Made by a program: the position numbers and the translations under genes
The notes under the pieces: model-generated
Databases searched by the model: none
What the model was told of the DNA's origin: nothing
What the model saw: the letters and a program-made list of their open reading frames with translations, nothing else
Shown: positions 21,550-36,239 of the stretch, piece by piece
How positions within the stretch are numbered: the stretch's first letter is position 1
Layout of the letters: every line of letters begins with the position of its first letter
Assembly: GCA_003439945.1 (NCBI GenBank)
Contig: QVRM01001260.1
Coordinates: forward strand, 1,048,501 to 1,112,500
Direction: 5' to 3'
DNA length: 64,000 nt
From: Dermanyssus gallinae
Lineage: Eukaryota > Arthropoda > Arachnida > Mesostigmata > Dermanyssidae

Positions 21550-21596
<47 letters not shown>
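21378..21596 (-). mobile_element. Family A RLE LINE 3' end inside a (TA)n microsatellite
   Basis: Between (TA)n at 21378-21424 and (TA)n at 21558-21596 lie about 130 bp matching, on the minus strand, the extreme C-terminus and 3' end of family A (RGNAASVRVTLQKW, and the 3' stretch also seen at 13233-13330). It is a severely 5'-truncated insertion. Having TA repeats on both sides, with no other sequence, supports insertion into the repeat. Confidence 0.75.
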
Positions 21597-21598
<2 letters not shown>

Positions 21599-21681
21599 TA
21601 ACAATGCGAGTATTGCGAGACACCACCAAAAAGAACAGTACAGGCAAACATATTGATCCTTTAGCAGCTTCCTTATGGCAA

Positions 21682-22056
21682 TTAGCTGATGTAAAAGAGT
21701 AGCAGAACAAATTTTCTAAAAATGTGCTTCAAGTGGTATAAGACGCAGGGAGCAATGGCATCAACGCTGCTCGGGCGCTGAGTGAGCATGGAGAGTTCTA
21801 GGCATACATGATAAGGATCCAGAAAGCAACAACCGACATAGGCGTTCTCTGCGAGGCCGGGTGCCAGATGATGCCGTGCATACACTATTGAAACGTGTGC
21901 GGCGTGGTCTGCGTACCGGAATAGCTCACTGTTCACTGTACGGGCCTCTACCGCGCAGCTGATTGCCGCGCACACAGTCGAATCGATGACTAGCTGGGGC
22001 GCTGGCTTAAAATGCCTCGACGATTCATGCGCGAAAATATCTGGCTGGAAAATCAC
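21682..22056 (-). CDS. Uncharacterised open frame, minus strand
   Basis: Open for about 124 codons, with a possible acceptor (GATTTTCCAG) just upstream of the codons for PDIFAHESSRHF. Composition is balanced and Cys/His-containing (CAAISCAVEA, CCFLDPYHVC). It does not fit the CD36 receptor family and I recognise no domain. It could be an exon, a transposon remnant or chance; no donor site decides. Confidence 0.25.
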   Translation of the reverse strand: MIFQPDIFAHESSRHFKPAPQLVIDSTVCAAISCAVEARTVNSELFRYADHAAHVSIVYARHHLAPGLAENAYVGCCFLDPYHVCLELSMLTQRPSSVDAIAPCVLYHLKHIFRKFVLLLFYIS

Positions 22057-23026
22057 CGCAGGGCGCGATACGTCGCCCAGAGCTCGCCTGTATATAATTC
22101 AGCAGAACTTACCTGCACTTAGGACGCATCTACAGACTAAGGAGAAGGTTGCAGCATATTGCTCTCCTTTTCTGGTCTCGAAGTAACGGTTCACACGTTC
22201 GAACCAGAATTAAAATTAAAGCTTTATTAATCATATTTATTTTACTCAAACAGAGCATGCACAAGTTGGCTCTGGTTCGTATTAAACATGCGTTTGTGTT
22301 GTCCTGCCGTTTCACCGAGAAAAGGGGTGTAAATATCTTCGTTGCAGTGCGGGACAATCAACCGCATGGTGCTTAGCGCATTGCTGCGAGCAGAACCGAA
22401 AAATACACTGAGTACTATAGCCTTCATATGAAACTCTTGACGGGAGCATACGAGGTGATGGCGATGACGATGTACCTGGTATACATACAGTACCTGGATA
22501 TACATGCCTGTCATCGCAGGCCACCCCGGCCCACAACCAAGGGGACTTAAAGACGTCCAGCGTTCTTCATTTTGCTGCTGCCTTTGTGACTTTGCATCGC
22601 CACTCTCCCAAGAAGTGGTTTAGTGGCTCCGTCACCGGCATACGCAGCGTAAGCCTAAGAAGCGTCTCTATCATCGTCGCACAGTCCGATAGTACATACA
22701 CGAAGCGGCTTCTCGCCTTGATTGAAAGCCGCTTAGGAGCTTTATGAGAACGGCACGAGCCTTCTTGTATCTATGATATGCAATACATATATAGGCCAAT
22801 GTATGGTAAGTTTTATATTTGTGTAGATGTGTGGTTTAAGATACGTGTATTTTCAGCCAAATGCTGTTACCCTTTTGTCACTATCAACTTAAGTTAAAAA
22901 CAACGACGCGCAGGTACTGTCGTAGCTTGTGAGCGCTTATCTTAATGACAGCTTCTTCAATGCGACAATGAGTAAACGTAGACTTGTCATAATCAGTAAC
23001 AAGTTCGCCTAGCGTATATATATATA
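22057..23026. other. Intronic stretch without recognised features
   Basis: No repeat family, exon or RNA gene could be supported. Ends in a short (TA)n tract at 23016-23026 next to the Tc1-like element. Confidence 0.4.
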
Positions 23027-24555
23027 CAGTCCCTGAAAAAAGTATAGGGCCACCCATGTTTGCCACATTTCACGCATTTATTATAACCGATTGTGTAAAG
23101 ATCATCATGATACATGCTCACAGAGTAACAGCGGATACTTTTATCGACATTTGGGGTATCGAGTTACCTTAAAACACAAGATTTCGACATTTGGCACAGC
23201 TACGCTGTCACCACCAAGATGCATGTCTTAGCGAGTGAATTGAGTGGAATAACAACGTTTGGGCTCATTTAACTGCTCGACAGAAACAAAGGCAGACCTC
23301 CTACCAGAAGTTTTTTCTTTGTCGAAACGATAGGCTTAGGCTGGCGCCTCATGGGTGAAGAAAAGGTCCATATCAAAACTTATAAGAACATCGGCCTCTC
23401 TAATCGCAAAATTTCCCGTCAATTAAGGCGTTATGTCAAAGAAGTAAATAACTTTGTTCATTTAGGTAAAAAAAAGAGTTCAGGCGTCCAAATTCTATTT
23501 TGGAACGAAACAACCTGCAATTCTGAAGAAAGCGTCGAACTCTGCGCCCTCGGCGAGGGCGATTGCGGCGGCGTGCAAACGAACGTGCGAAATGTGCAAA
23601 GCTTCCTCAGGAAGACACATTGGCAAAATACACAAGAAAAAACAATGATTGACCGCTGACCGATGAAAGCTCGTCTTGACTTCACCCACGATAAAATGTC
23701 ATGGACAACTGAGTGCCCACGATACGATGTCATGGACCACTGAGTGACACAGAGTGCTTTTTTCGGATAAAAAAGTTTAACTTTAATGAACCGGATCGAT
23801 GTAACTATTATTTGCTTGAAATCCGCAAGGAAAAACTAATTTTGTCAAAACGTCACTCAGGTGGCGGTTCAGTGGTGATCTGGGCTGCTGTCGGGTATTA
23901 TACAAAGTCGCCGATTGTTTTTTTAGACGGTCGTGTTTATTCGACGCGCTACGGGGATTTACTAAAAGAGCAATCGGCGCATTTTAAGCTGATGGGAGGG
24001 CCAAACTTCGTTTTTACGCACGATAACCGCCAGGCGGATCGCAAGCTGGTTCGACCAACGTCACATTGAAGTCCTTCGCTGGCCTGCACTCTCACCTGAT
24101 CTTAATATGATCCAGAATGTGTGGAGCTAGCTCGAACAATAAGTTTACACCGATAAAAAAAAATTTCGAGGCTTGGGACGAGCTCTTGCAAATGTCATCC
24201 AAAATTTGTTTAACACTATACCAAACCGCACTTTTGAGGTTATCAGACTTAATGGAAAGTTCACTGAGTATTAAGTATAGTTCCTTAATACCGTGAAATT
24301 AGCCCAAATGCCGTTAATCCGCTTAATTAATTTGTTAAAACAGGTATCTTGCTAGTGGCCTTATAATTTATTCGCGGTGTAGCTGTGCCATATGTGAAAA
24401 TCTCGTGGTTCAAAGTAATCCGAGACTCTAAATATCGATAGAAGTCTCTGCCGTTACTCTGTGAGCATGTTTCACTGTGAATATTACACGATTGATTATA
24501 ATAAATGCGTGAAATGTAACAAAAATGGGTGGCCCTATATTTTTTTTGGGGACTG
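23027..24555 (+). mobile_element. Tc1-like DNA transposon (dead)
   Basis: Ends are inverted: CAGTCCCTGAAAAAAGTAT at 23027 and its counterpart ending GGGGACTG at 24555, both starting CAGTCCC and both continuing into TATAGGGCCACCCAT, with similarity for about 60 bp (ATTTCACGCATTTATTATAA). TA flanks both ends. Length of about 1.5 kb and the coding remnants are typical for the Tc1 branch of Tc1/mariner. Confidence 0.85.
23351..24273 (+). pseudogene. Tc1-type transposase remnant
   Basis: An N-terminal piece (YKNIGLSNRKISRQLRR, helix-turn-helix-like, 23351-23659) is followed by a catalytic-domain piece (23713-24069): IKKFNFNEPD, KRHSGGGSVVIWAAVGYY, KSPIVFLDGRV, FVFTHDNRQADR (the usual QDNAxxH block, damaged). 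Past a frame change the end motif SPDLNMIQNVW with a following stop is readable, then a C-terminal helix region to about 24273. Several frame changes and stops show it cannot work. Confidence 0.8.
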
Positions 24556-26190
24556 TATATACATATCAATGATTTGGACCTGACACGCAATTATCATTTG
24601 TATCGCGATTATATTTATATGCTTCCACTTTTGTGCAATGTGCAGTTTGAGATGCACGACACTTCCATCGTGTGACATATTGTGTGAGGCTTGAATGCAT
24701 ATATATTTTTTTCATTTATCCAGTCACCTTAATCATTGCAATAATTGTTAACCGAGAACTGGGGCGTTATAAAGTGCAGTTCTGTTAAATAAACTATGCT
24801 CGAAACCTAAAAACATATTATTTAACATAGCGTTTTTCTATTTGTAAACATTTAATTTTACTCACTTGTACCCTCAAACGGTGCGCAATCATGTCGATAC
24901 CACGGAATGTACCTAAAAGCAGATGAAAAATTGAACTTAGTGTAGGCGGTCACTATGGCATTGGGCATTTGATTTGCCTGTGCGCATTTTGCTGCGACAT
25001 CCTAACTCAATATGGAATTCTTTTAAGCTGACTATATTGCTAGTTCTTATACATATTGTGTAACACCCTGCGTTTTGGTGCGAGAATTCCACTCCACCTA
25101 CGGACACCTTTCGAGTCGTAAAGCGTACAATTATCAAATTTGTATGCCCTATGAGAATTACTGCTGTAATGACGCGTCATACGACGGGACGATACCTAAT
25201 AGTATACGGAAGACGTCGCAATTGTTTTTGTTCAGCCAACCACGGTTGGCTTCCACCACCACATCTTACACCATTATTAGAAAAAAAAACTCGATAACCG
25301 AAAATTTTCCGTATTGTGTCTTGTGAGACTTTTCACAATATGTTTGTTGCTCTATTTTATTCAGGGTGGTTTGGAAGCTAGCTCTCCTGTTTTTTTTTCG
25401 GAAGTGTTGCGTTTCTATGTGGGCCTAGCTTACACAATGCCTTACACAGTGTGACAGCGTGCAGAGGCCAAGTGTGTATAACCAAAGTGCGCCGCCACCA
25501 ATGTGTATGAGCTTTTTCAAATGCGTTTTTTCACACACCTGGCATACGAAAACATGACAATAAATAGATTCCCACACACGATTCAGAGCCCGTAAGCCAG
25601 CACAGCAAAATCCAATGGGAAGTGTTGTGTGCTAGCTGCCCAGGCCGGAGACGTACGTATTGCGCAAACTAGCCACACTCCCATGTCGTCAGAGGACGCA
25701 CGCTCAAACGGTTTTAGCCGGCCAATGAACTTGCTTGATGATTCAAAGCTGATATGATATAATCGAGCTAATAACAGTATACCATTGCTTATCGTTAATG
25801 ATTGACCTTTCGACGGCTGTAGGTACATTGTTTCGTCAAGTTCTCATTTTAGACCGCCATCTTCTACCTCTCCATGCTATATGTACGATTTCACGTCAGC
25901 CGCAAAATGTCGTGTGGCGTCAAACATGCTACTGGCCCTACTCGTGCTCACGCACCGTGTCTATATCTCTGTAGTGCATTCCCATTAAACGATCGGTTAA
26001 AACAGTCAAGCATTCTGTTAGCTCCGGCATAATTTTGCACACCTTTAAGTGTTCTAGTGTTCGGTTATCTTAAACACTCCTTATTTGCTATATGCTATCA
26101 TTGGAATATATACTATATATACCGCGCTATACCGCTGCAGGCTAAAATCGAGATTTATTAAACAAATGAACTGTCTGCGAACAGATGTTT
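24556..26190. other. Intronic stretch without recognised features
   Basis: AT-rich. I searched it for the missing short receptor exon (expected W...C...N-G-x-D region) and could not support a candidate. Confidence 0.4.
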
Positions 26191-26411
26191 CGTGTCTAAA
26201 TGGTTAATGTCATACTTTTCGGGCTAAACCTCGGCCAAGATTTAACGTCCACGGGACTGCTTTTCGCATCGTGCATTATAGATGGATACCAATAAATACA
26301 AATGTGCAACGGTGGGGCTCGGACCTGCGCACCTACGTATGTGCCTTCTCCGGTCGCGAGGCGCAAGCGGAATGCACCACGCCACCGGGCAAGACGTGTC
26401 TAAATAGTTAA
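26191..26411 (-). mobile_element. tRNA-derived SINE, family 2, with target duplication
   Basis: The insert 26208-26394 is flanked by CGTGTCTAAATGGTTAA (26191-26207) and CGTGTCTAAATAGTTAA (26395-26411), 17 bp with one mismatch. On the minus strand its head reads GCCCGGTGGCGTGGTGCATT (A-box region) and GCGCAGGTCCGAGCCCC (B-box region). A second copy in the opposite orientation is at 54335-54513. The insertion sits in the receptor intron; its 5' edge is 32 bp from the donor site of exon 26427-26585. Confidence 0.8.
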
Positions 26412-26426
26412 GCACAGTTTACTTAC

Positions 26427-26585
26427 ACAAAGTTGTTAACTTCTAGTAGCTCGTTAACACGAGGCCATACCGTGGAGACAATTTCGTGGTCTCCAAAGCT
26501 TCCATTTTTACCGACAAATAAACCCACTCGGCCATGAGTGGTCGGAGGCACAAAACCGTGCGCCTCCTGGGCAACGTCAAGGAAG
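26427..26585 (-). CDS. CD36/class B scavenger receptor, ectodomain exon
   Basis: Acceptor AATCTTTCAG (26586-26595), donor GT|GTAAGT (26421-26426 on the plus strand reads ACTTAC). It starts with one base and ends with two, and 52 whole codons fit exactly between. The start phase matches the end of exon 28048-28290. It encodes LDVAQEAHGFVPP, then GRVGLFVGKNGSFGDHE, the family's G-x-x-G-L-F...N-G-(S/T)...D-G/H stretch after the DP-L turn. One glycosylation motif (NGS). The next short exon of the gene was not found. Confidence 0.78.
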
Positions 26586-27751
26586 CTGAAAGATTGTTAT
26601 CAGAGACAATTTAATTTTAGATCTATGAAAAAAGAGCGTACTACCTAGTCCAGGACAAATGTGCGCACAAAAATTTCGTTGGGTATTCCACGCTACGATC
26701 TGATCTATGTGCGTACCTCAAAGTGGCGCTAGAAGTACCCAAGAGATTTGCTCACTCAATGTATGGGCGTGAATTGTCATTTCAGCCAAATGTTAGATAA
26801 AGTGCTAAACTCCCAAATTCTACAAAAAAATCATTGCAGAGAGTGTGTTTTCACATAGCCGCAGTGCATTGTGTGCATGTTTAAAACCCACGTGTCGGTC
26901 TTACACAGAATGCACTAGCTTTTTTCTGCTCGTAAATCATGATGTAGTAGGTAATTGTAATTTGCAACAATCGACACAATTAATTAGCATTGAAGCAATA
27001 GGTCTTTATGTGCTGTGACACTTACGTAGTAATATGCACATCCAGTATCTAACGCCGCAAGTTTGATCCAACACTTCATACAGACACCCTTCTCTAAGAA
27101 AAGTCAAAAAGTTGATACACAGATTCGTGCGCACTGCGCAATGGACAGCCATCAAAGAGCACACAGGCCGCGCTATTTAGGCGCAGACTTTGATATGTCC
27201 CGCAATACTGCAATGCCGAGCCCTCGAGCCGGCCGAGAGGGGGCCGCCGAACTTTAAATAAATGTCTAACACTAAACGCGTGACAAGACGCACTGTATTG
27301 TCTCTGAAATTAATGTTGAATAAGCAATTGCAGGAAGAAGGCCCAGAATGTCGTGAATACCAAGCAATCGTTCTTAAGACGGCTCAGATTTAGCTCATTA
27401 AGAACTCAGCTAGAAGCGAAAAATCCTTGGGACCTATTTTCTTGAAGTAGCAACCCTTTCGCGTGCACCCGACGGACCGGTGGAACTTTAGGAAGATTTA
27501 TCGCTGGTCATTTCTAGCCCAAAAAACGTTTTTAGTTGGCAATACAATCACTACGAAAATTAGCCTTGTGTGACGCAGCATACTCACTTCTAAAGAAGCT
27601 TTTGTGTAGCATAAACCAAAACGACTTGACCGAAGTTACGACTAGAGTTTTACTAAAAACGGCAATTTTATACTAAATCAAGGTATATCAAAGAAATTAA
27701 TTTCATCACAGGCGCTAGCTCGGCGAATGCATACTACATCGCGGGAACAGT

Positions 27752-27752
<1 letters not shown>
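26586..27752. other. Intronic stretch without recognised features
   Basis: No exon or known repeat supported; AT-rich. Confidence 0.4.
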
Positions 27753-27793
<41 letters not shown>

Positions 27794-27848
27794 TATATAT
27801 GCATATGTATATATATATATATATATATATGTATATGTATATATATGC

Positions 27849-27892
<44 letters not shown>

Positions 27893-27911
27893 GTATATAT
27901 GCATATGTATA

Positions 27912-27944
<33 letters not shown>

Positions 27945-27952
27945 GCATATGT

Positions 27953-27986
<34 letters not shown>

Positions 27987-27990
27987 ATAT
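27753..27990. repeat. Long TA-rich microsatellite with TG/CA interruptions
   Basis: About 240 bp of (TA)n broken by TG and CA steps at semi-regular spacing (GTATATGTATATATGCATATG type). Apparent Tyr/Ile reading frames in it, on both strands, are artefacts of the repeat. Confidence 0.95.
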
Positions 27991-28047
27991 TATAAACGTC
28001 TTAAGATTGATAAGCAATCTTCAGATGAATGTCTATGACGTACTTAC

Positions 28048-28290
28048 CCACTAAAAAAGTAGTCGTTAACGGTAAGCGTAATAAAGCTTGACCTATTAAA
28101 GTATCGATCTTCTACTCCATTGGGATCTGTGTAATAAACATACAACAGAGTAGAAAGAAGAAAGTAGTCGAAGACGATGATACGATCGTCCAGACTGCCA
28201 TTTGAAAGCGCTGGTTCAAAATAGTACGTGCTTTTCTCTCGAAACCTAGCTACAGGTATAGCCCATGAGGCTCGCCTTAACCGCTCGACC
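28048..28290 (-). CDS. CD36/class B scavenger receptor, ectodomain exon
   Basis: Acceptor TATTTTGTTTCAG, donor GG|GTAAGT. It begins with one base and ends with two around 80 codons; the start phase completes the Arg codon left open by exon 37512-37758 (GPYTFR|V). It encodes [20 protein letters not shown], then [18 protein letters not shown] and [13 protein letters not shown]. These follow the family pattern of an aromatic-rich strand, F-x-P-x-L-S-x-G-(S/T), then a T-V-x-(E/D)-L-L-x-G-Y-like block. Two NxS/T sequons (NGS, NRS) suggest glycosylation of the extracellular domain. Confidence 0.8.
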
Positions 28291-28599
28291 CTGAAACAAA
28301 ATACCACCCAAACGATGTATCGCTCACGTATCTCACCTTACACAACAGTTAGTTGCGCTGGTACAGCAACCATATATTTACATAGGTTTCACCAGTTAGC
28401 CAATAGTCGCCGTGTCCAACAGACAACAAAACATCGATAAATAGCCATACGATCGTATTAGTGTTGTTTCGCACCTATACGGCTTATGTTACGACTAACT
28501 AAAGTTAAATCGAACTGGATATTCGTCCCTAGGGCAGACTAAAGGTTGTTATGTAAGTAGTATAAGAAAAAATGTATATATATATATATATATACATAT

Positions 28600-29920
28600 G
28601 CTGTTCAAACCGTATCGCGACTGTTGTGTTTTTTTAAAAAAAATTTCATTTATTCATGAATATCTATTTTGTCCCCTTTAAAGTAATCCCCATGAGATAT
28701 TTATTATACACTTGTGCCAACGGTTTTTCCAATCTTCGAAGCACTTCAAAAAACCATTTTTTTTAACCTTGTTCAGCTCCTCCTTCGATGCCGTCTTTAT
28801 CTCGTCAAGCGTAGCGTAACGTCGTCCTTTCATGGGCCTCTTCAGTTTAGGGAACAAGAAAAAGTCACAGGGGGCCAGATCTGGGGAATACGGTGGCTGC
28901 GGCATCATTAGTGTGTTGTTTTTGGCCAAAAACTCGCGCACAAGCAACGATGTGTGAGCAGGGGCGTTATCGTGGTGCAAAAGCCAATTTTTGTTCTTCC
29001 ACAAATCCGGGCGTTTCTGGCGGATTGCTTCGCGCAAATTGCGCATAACTTGCAGGTAATATTCCTTATTGACCGTTCTACCCTGTGGCAAGAACTCATG
29101 ATGCACCACGCCCCTGCAATCGAAGAAAACTGTCAGCAAAACTTTCACATTCGACCGAACTTGGCGCGCTTTTTTCGGTCTTGGTTCGTGCGGCAGCTTC
29201 CATTGAGATGATTGAGCTTTGGTTTCCACGTCATAACCATAAACCCACGATTCGTCACCAGTTATGACCCTCTGGAGCAAATTTGGGTCGTCGTGGACAG
29301 AGTCCAACATCTCATTAGCAATGTTCATGCGATGCTGTTTTTGGTCGCAATTGAGCAATTTTGGTACGAATTTCGCGGCGACCCGTCTCATGCCCAAATC
29401 ATTGATAAAAATCGAATGGCACGAGCCAATCGATATGTTTAGGTCCTCAGCAACTTCTCTAACGGTGATTCGACGATTGGCCAATACCATTTCCTCCACT
29501 TCATTAATTTTTTCGTCTGTTGTTGAAGTGCTCGGGCGTCCGGCACGCTCTTCGTCGTTCACATCTTCTCGGCCTTCTGAGAACATTTTGTACCACCGAT
29601 AAACGTTGCTTCGGTCCAAGGTAGCTTCTCCGTATGCCACAGTCAACATTCGGAATGCATCCGCGCACTTAATTTCGTTTTTCACACAAAATTTGATACA
29701 GGTTCTTTGATCCATTTTTTTGAATAGGTAAAAATCGAAGACGATCCAAAACACGTGCAAGCAAAGCAGCTGTCAACAATTAAGTGAACATTCAAAATGG
29801 CCGAGCTTGTCGGCATAAGTGAGAGACATGAGTAACAACCTAACGCCACAAAAAAATCGAAATTCGAATATACGTAACCCGCGAAAAAATTTCCCCCCGC
29901 GATACTTTTTGAACAAACGG
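28600..29920 (-). mobile_element. mariner transposon
   Basis: About 1.3 kb, the usual mariner length. Imperfect terminal inverted repeats share GTTCAAA, two variable bases, then GTATCGCG (28603-28619 and, inverted, 29897-29917). Both ends adjoin (TA)n tracts, consistent with TA target sites. The single transposase frame lies on the minus strand. Confidence 0.88.
28678..29715 (-). CDS. mariner transposase, open but with an altered C-terminus
   Basis: 345 codons from ATG 29715 (MDQRTCIKFC); the 15 codons before it are open but not part of the family protein. N-terminal helix-turn-helix half, linker GMRRVAAKFVPKLL, then the DDD domain: VITGDESWVYGYD (first Asp), LLHHDNAPAHTS (second Asp), YSPDLAPCDFFLFPKLK (third Asp). 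Exactly 34 residues separate the second and third Asp, the mariner D34D spacing. Near the end (WHKCIINISWGLL) a four-base ATAA-type duplication shifts the frame, so the usual GDYF-x-G-D-K tail is lost and the stop at 28678 comes about 6 residues early. All catalytic residues remain. Confidence 0.9.
   Translation of the reverse strand: MDQRTCIKFCVKNEIKCADAFRMLTVAYGEATLDRSNVYRWYKMFSEGREDVNDEERAGRPSTSTTDEKINEVEEMVLANRRITVREVAEDLNISIGSCHSIFINDLGMRRVAAKFVPKLLNCDQKQHRMNIANEMLDSVHDDPNLLQRVITGDESWVYGYDVETKAQSSQWKLPHEPRPKKARQVRSNVKVLLTVFFDCRGVVHHEFLPQGRTVNKEYYLQVMRNLREAIRQKRPDLWKNKNWLLHHDNAPAHTSLLVREFLAKNNTLMMPQPPYSPDLAPCDFFLFPKLKRPMKGRRYATLDEIKTASKEELNKVKKNGFLKCFEDWKNRWHKCIINISWGLL

Positions 29921-29971
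<51 letters not shown>
29921..29971. repeat. (TA)n microsatellite at the mariner end
   Basis: About 25 TA units with one CA interruption, directly beside the mariner terminal repeat. Confidence 0.9.
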
Positions 29972-29973
<2 letters not shown>

Positions 29974-30600
29974 CAATTTACTAATAATTTCTAATACACT
30001 TGTTAGCAACCTTGTTGTCGCCCTTTTTTGCGCTTTTTCTCAGCGCATGGCCCATCACTGAGTCCAAACAAATATAAAGCATGATGTATGATGATATGAA
30101 GAATAGGGGAATCCGAGCGGGGCAGTTGGGCTAACGATAGCAGATACTTTGTTCTAGCTAAAACCTGCCGGCGTTGCGTGCAACGTACAGCTGTCGAGTA
30201 GCGAATCACTTACCAGTGGCAGACATTACGCACGACACTAGAGATCATTCACGATGATTCGTTTCTAGAAAAGCGTTGCGAGTACCAGTCGAACTAGAAG
30301 AACTAAACGCACTTCATTCAGAGGAGATCTAGTTATCTACCGTAATGTATTTCATTTATGGCTATCTCGCGTGAAACGTTTGTTATCGCGGTAAACTTTT
30401 TTGTGGTCCGCCGTGAGTCTCCAGTAACTAAACAGATTAGGATTTGTACGCTCAAGCTACTAGATATATTTATTTTTGAAAACAATAATCTTGGACATTT
30501 TCAGGTATATGAAATTGTTGCATAGTGTTTTACTGGTATGCCATTAGTAAATTTATATTTATTTAAACAGTGTACAGGCTAAGACTATTTACCGAGATGA
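29972..30600. other. Intronic stretch without recognised features
   Basis: No exon, repeat family or RNA gene supported. Confidence 0.4.
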
Positions 30601-30700
30601 AATAGGCTCAAGCCTTTGCTTTGCATTCGGGGCGCCTGGGTTTAAGACCCAGACCGGTCACTTCTAAATTGGTTTTCATGGTTTCCAATTAAAACAGGGC
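30601..30700 (+). mobile_element. Possible tRNA-derived SINE head
   Basis: TAGGCTCAAGCC resembles an A box and GGGTTTAAGACCC (about 30642) resembles a B box, spaced as in tRNA genes, followed by non-tRNA sequence. It does not fold as an intact tRNA and no target duplication was found. Confidence 0.4.
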
Positions 30701-30785
30701 AAATGCCGAAGTGGACTAAAAATCGACCATAATTGGAAAAGAAAAACGGGGAGCACGGGCTTACAGTAAAAGAAGTACAGCTGAA

Positions 30786-32060
30786 AGATGCCGCCGCTCA
30801 TCTACTTATTCTTAGATCATATCGGGGCTTTTTTGTATACATACATACGGGCCAATCAACTGGCGAGTGTTCTAAAGTTTGTTCTAGAACATGTTGCGCA
30901 TCGCCGTCGTAACAAGAAAATGACATACGCGGCTTTTATCGATTTTCGAACTGCGTTCGATTGTATACCTACATATAAATCGTTTAGTACCAACTATTCT
31001 GTTAATGTTCGACTTCTCTAAAGAATCAAGCATCACTTTTGTGTGACATGTACGATGTTTGATCTACTGCATGATATGTTCAATTATAACGTCATAAAGA
31101 TTAAAAACGAAGACCAAGATATGTACGAACGTCACGCAGAATACAGACACCGGACGATTCGGCCAGCCCTGTTGCTATTCATACTGTACGTGGCCGGACT
31201 AGCAGATCTGTTACGTAACATTAGAACGCCGCACGCGCAGCACTTTATGCTGATGACCTCGTAATACTGGTAAAATTCGGAGACCACCTGCAGTATTACC
31301 TCAACGCAACAGCAAATTGAAGTGTGAAGAAAACAGGCTTGCAATCAACATCACGAAGACGAGCGGAGCAGGGACACACGCCGCGTAAACCACCACCAAA
31401 ATCAACGGGCAATCTCGTAGAACTTGTCACCCACTTCTCATACCTCGAAGTCATCATAACCCCAAGAATCTTCTTTACAACAACTCTTCAACATGTGATG
31501 GAGGTGCGGGCCAGAGCCTTAGCTGCAATATTTTTGTTTTGTGACCTCCGTGACGTAGACTTGTAAATAAGCATAAATATATTTCGTGCCAAAACTACTA
31601 CCAATAGTACGCATCTGCGTACTGCCCGTAGTCGCAACACCTGACTCTAAGCGATATGCAAGTTTTATATAAGATAAAAACATGGTATGGCAAACGAAAG
31701 TTGCTTACCAAAGAACGCGTCAGCAACACTCGCAACGGAGCTGTGCACAGAATAGACATTAATAGAAAAGTTGGTACTGAACCGTACAACCATTTGTCGA
31801 ACCACGTGGCATAGAAACCACAATTAAATTTTTAGAAAACGTAATTGTTGCTGTACCAAAGAATGTTTGTGAATGAGTGTGTTTGTGTGTGTAGTTCTTA
31901 TGAAGAACGCGACATCGGGCGCTACCACATACTCGAAGGCATCTACAATAAAGGGATGTCTCTTACCTCACGAGTGGATTATGCACTCCCCAAAATCGTT
32001 CCATTTTATCCACTCTACTAATTCATGGCAAAAAAAAAACGTTTACCATATTAATTATTT
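30786..32060 (+). pseudogene. Decayed non-LTR reverse transcriptase, plus strand
   Basis: Scattered blocks match the LINE at 11250-13190: KKMTYAAFIDFRTAFDCIP (motif A), ALLLFILYVAGLADLLRN, a damaged palm (HFMLMTS with lost YADD context), LVTHFSYLEVIITP, and near the end DIGRYHILEG. The 3' region also aligns in the same order and ends just before the (TTA)n tract at 32064. Many frame changes and stops. Same family, older copy. Confidence 0.7.
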
Positions 32061-32061
32061 A

Positions 32062-32063
<2 letters not shown>

Positions 32064-32096
<33 letters not shown>
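32064..32096. repeat. (TTA)n microsatellite at the 5' end of family B LINE
   Basis: About 11 ATT/TTA units. The same repeat continues after the element at 35551-35680, so the LINE appears to interrupt one TTA microsatellite. Confidence 0.92.
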
Positions 32097-35683
<3,587 letters not shown>

Positions 35684-35836
35684 CATCTCCACGTATTCTT
35701 ATATACTTTACTATATTGCGCAGCCTGATATGACGATTTTTTTGGGCTTCTCAAATTCGCACTCATCTCAAAAGCTTCTCCATGTCAACCTCAACTTTTG
35801 GTTCAGCCTTGTCGGGTCAATCGTGGATTCATTATC

Positions 35837-36195
35837 CGTGCTCTGTTCATACAGTCGTGCCGCTCTATCTCGCGTGCTGTTCGCGGTCAATTATCCCATA
35901 CTAATTTGGGATAATTGGCCGACAACAGCACGCGAGATGGAGCGGCACGACTGTATGAACACGAGAGAGCACGGATATTGCTCACCTGTGGGGTGAGCTA
36001 CTTTATGTCATGTCGCAACAGTAGGTGGTCTGGCACCGTGACAAGTTAGTAAAAAGCGCGCCCCCACAACTGCCTACGGAGAAGGGGCCGTACAGTTGCG
36101 ACATGACATAAGGCGCCTCAGCCCACAAGTGAACAATATTCGTGCTCTGTTCATACAGTTGTGCCGCTTCATCTCGCGTACGGTCGGCCAACTAT
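35837..36195. mobile_element. Compound foldback repeat
   Basis: Three related arms: 35837-35902; its inverse 35908-35975, extended to about 36025; and an inverse of that at about 36093-36195. Shared cores: GTGCTCTGTTCATACAGT, GTGCCGCT, TCTCGCGT and TTATGTCATGTCGCAAC. No coding capacity. It resembles a foldback/MITE that acquired a second palindrome. Confidence 0.75.
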
Positions 36196-36239
36196 CGCAT
36201 ACTAACGCTTTTGGTTAACGCGTCTTCCTGTACCAGTAG

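Noticed and set aside
27727..28054. Tyr/Ile-rich reading frames on both strands
   Set aside because: They are translations of TA/TG repeats, not genes.
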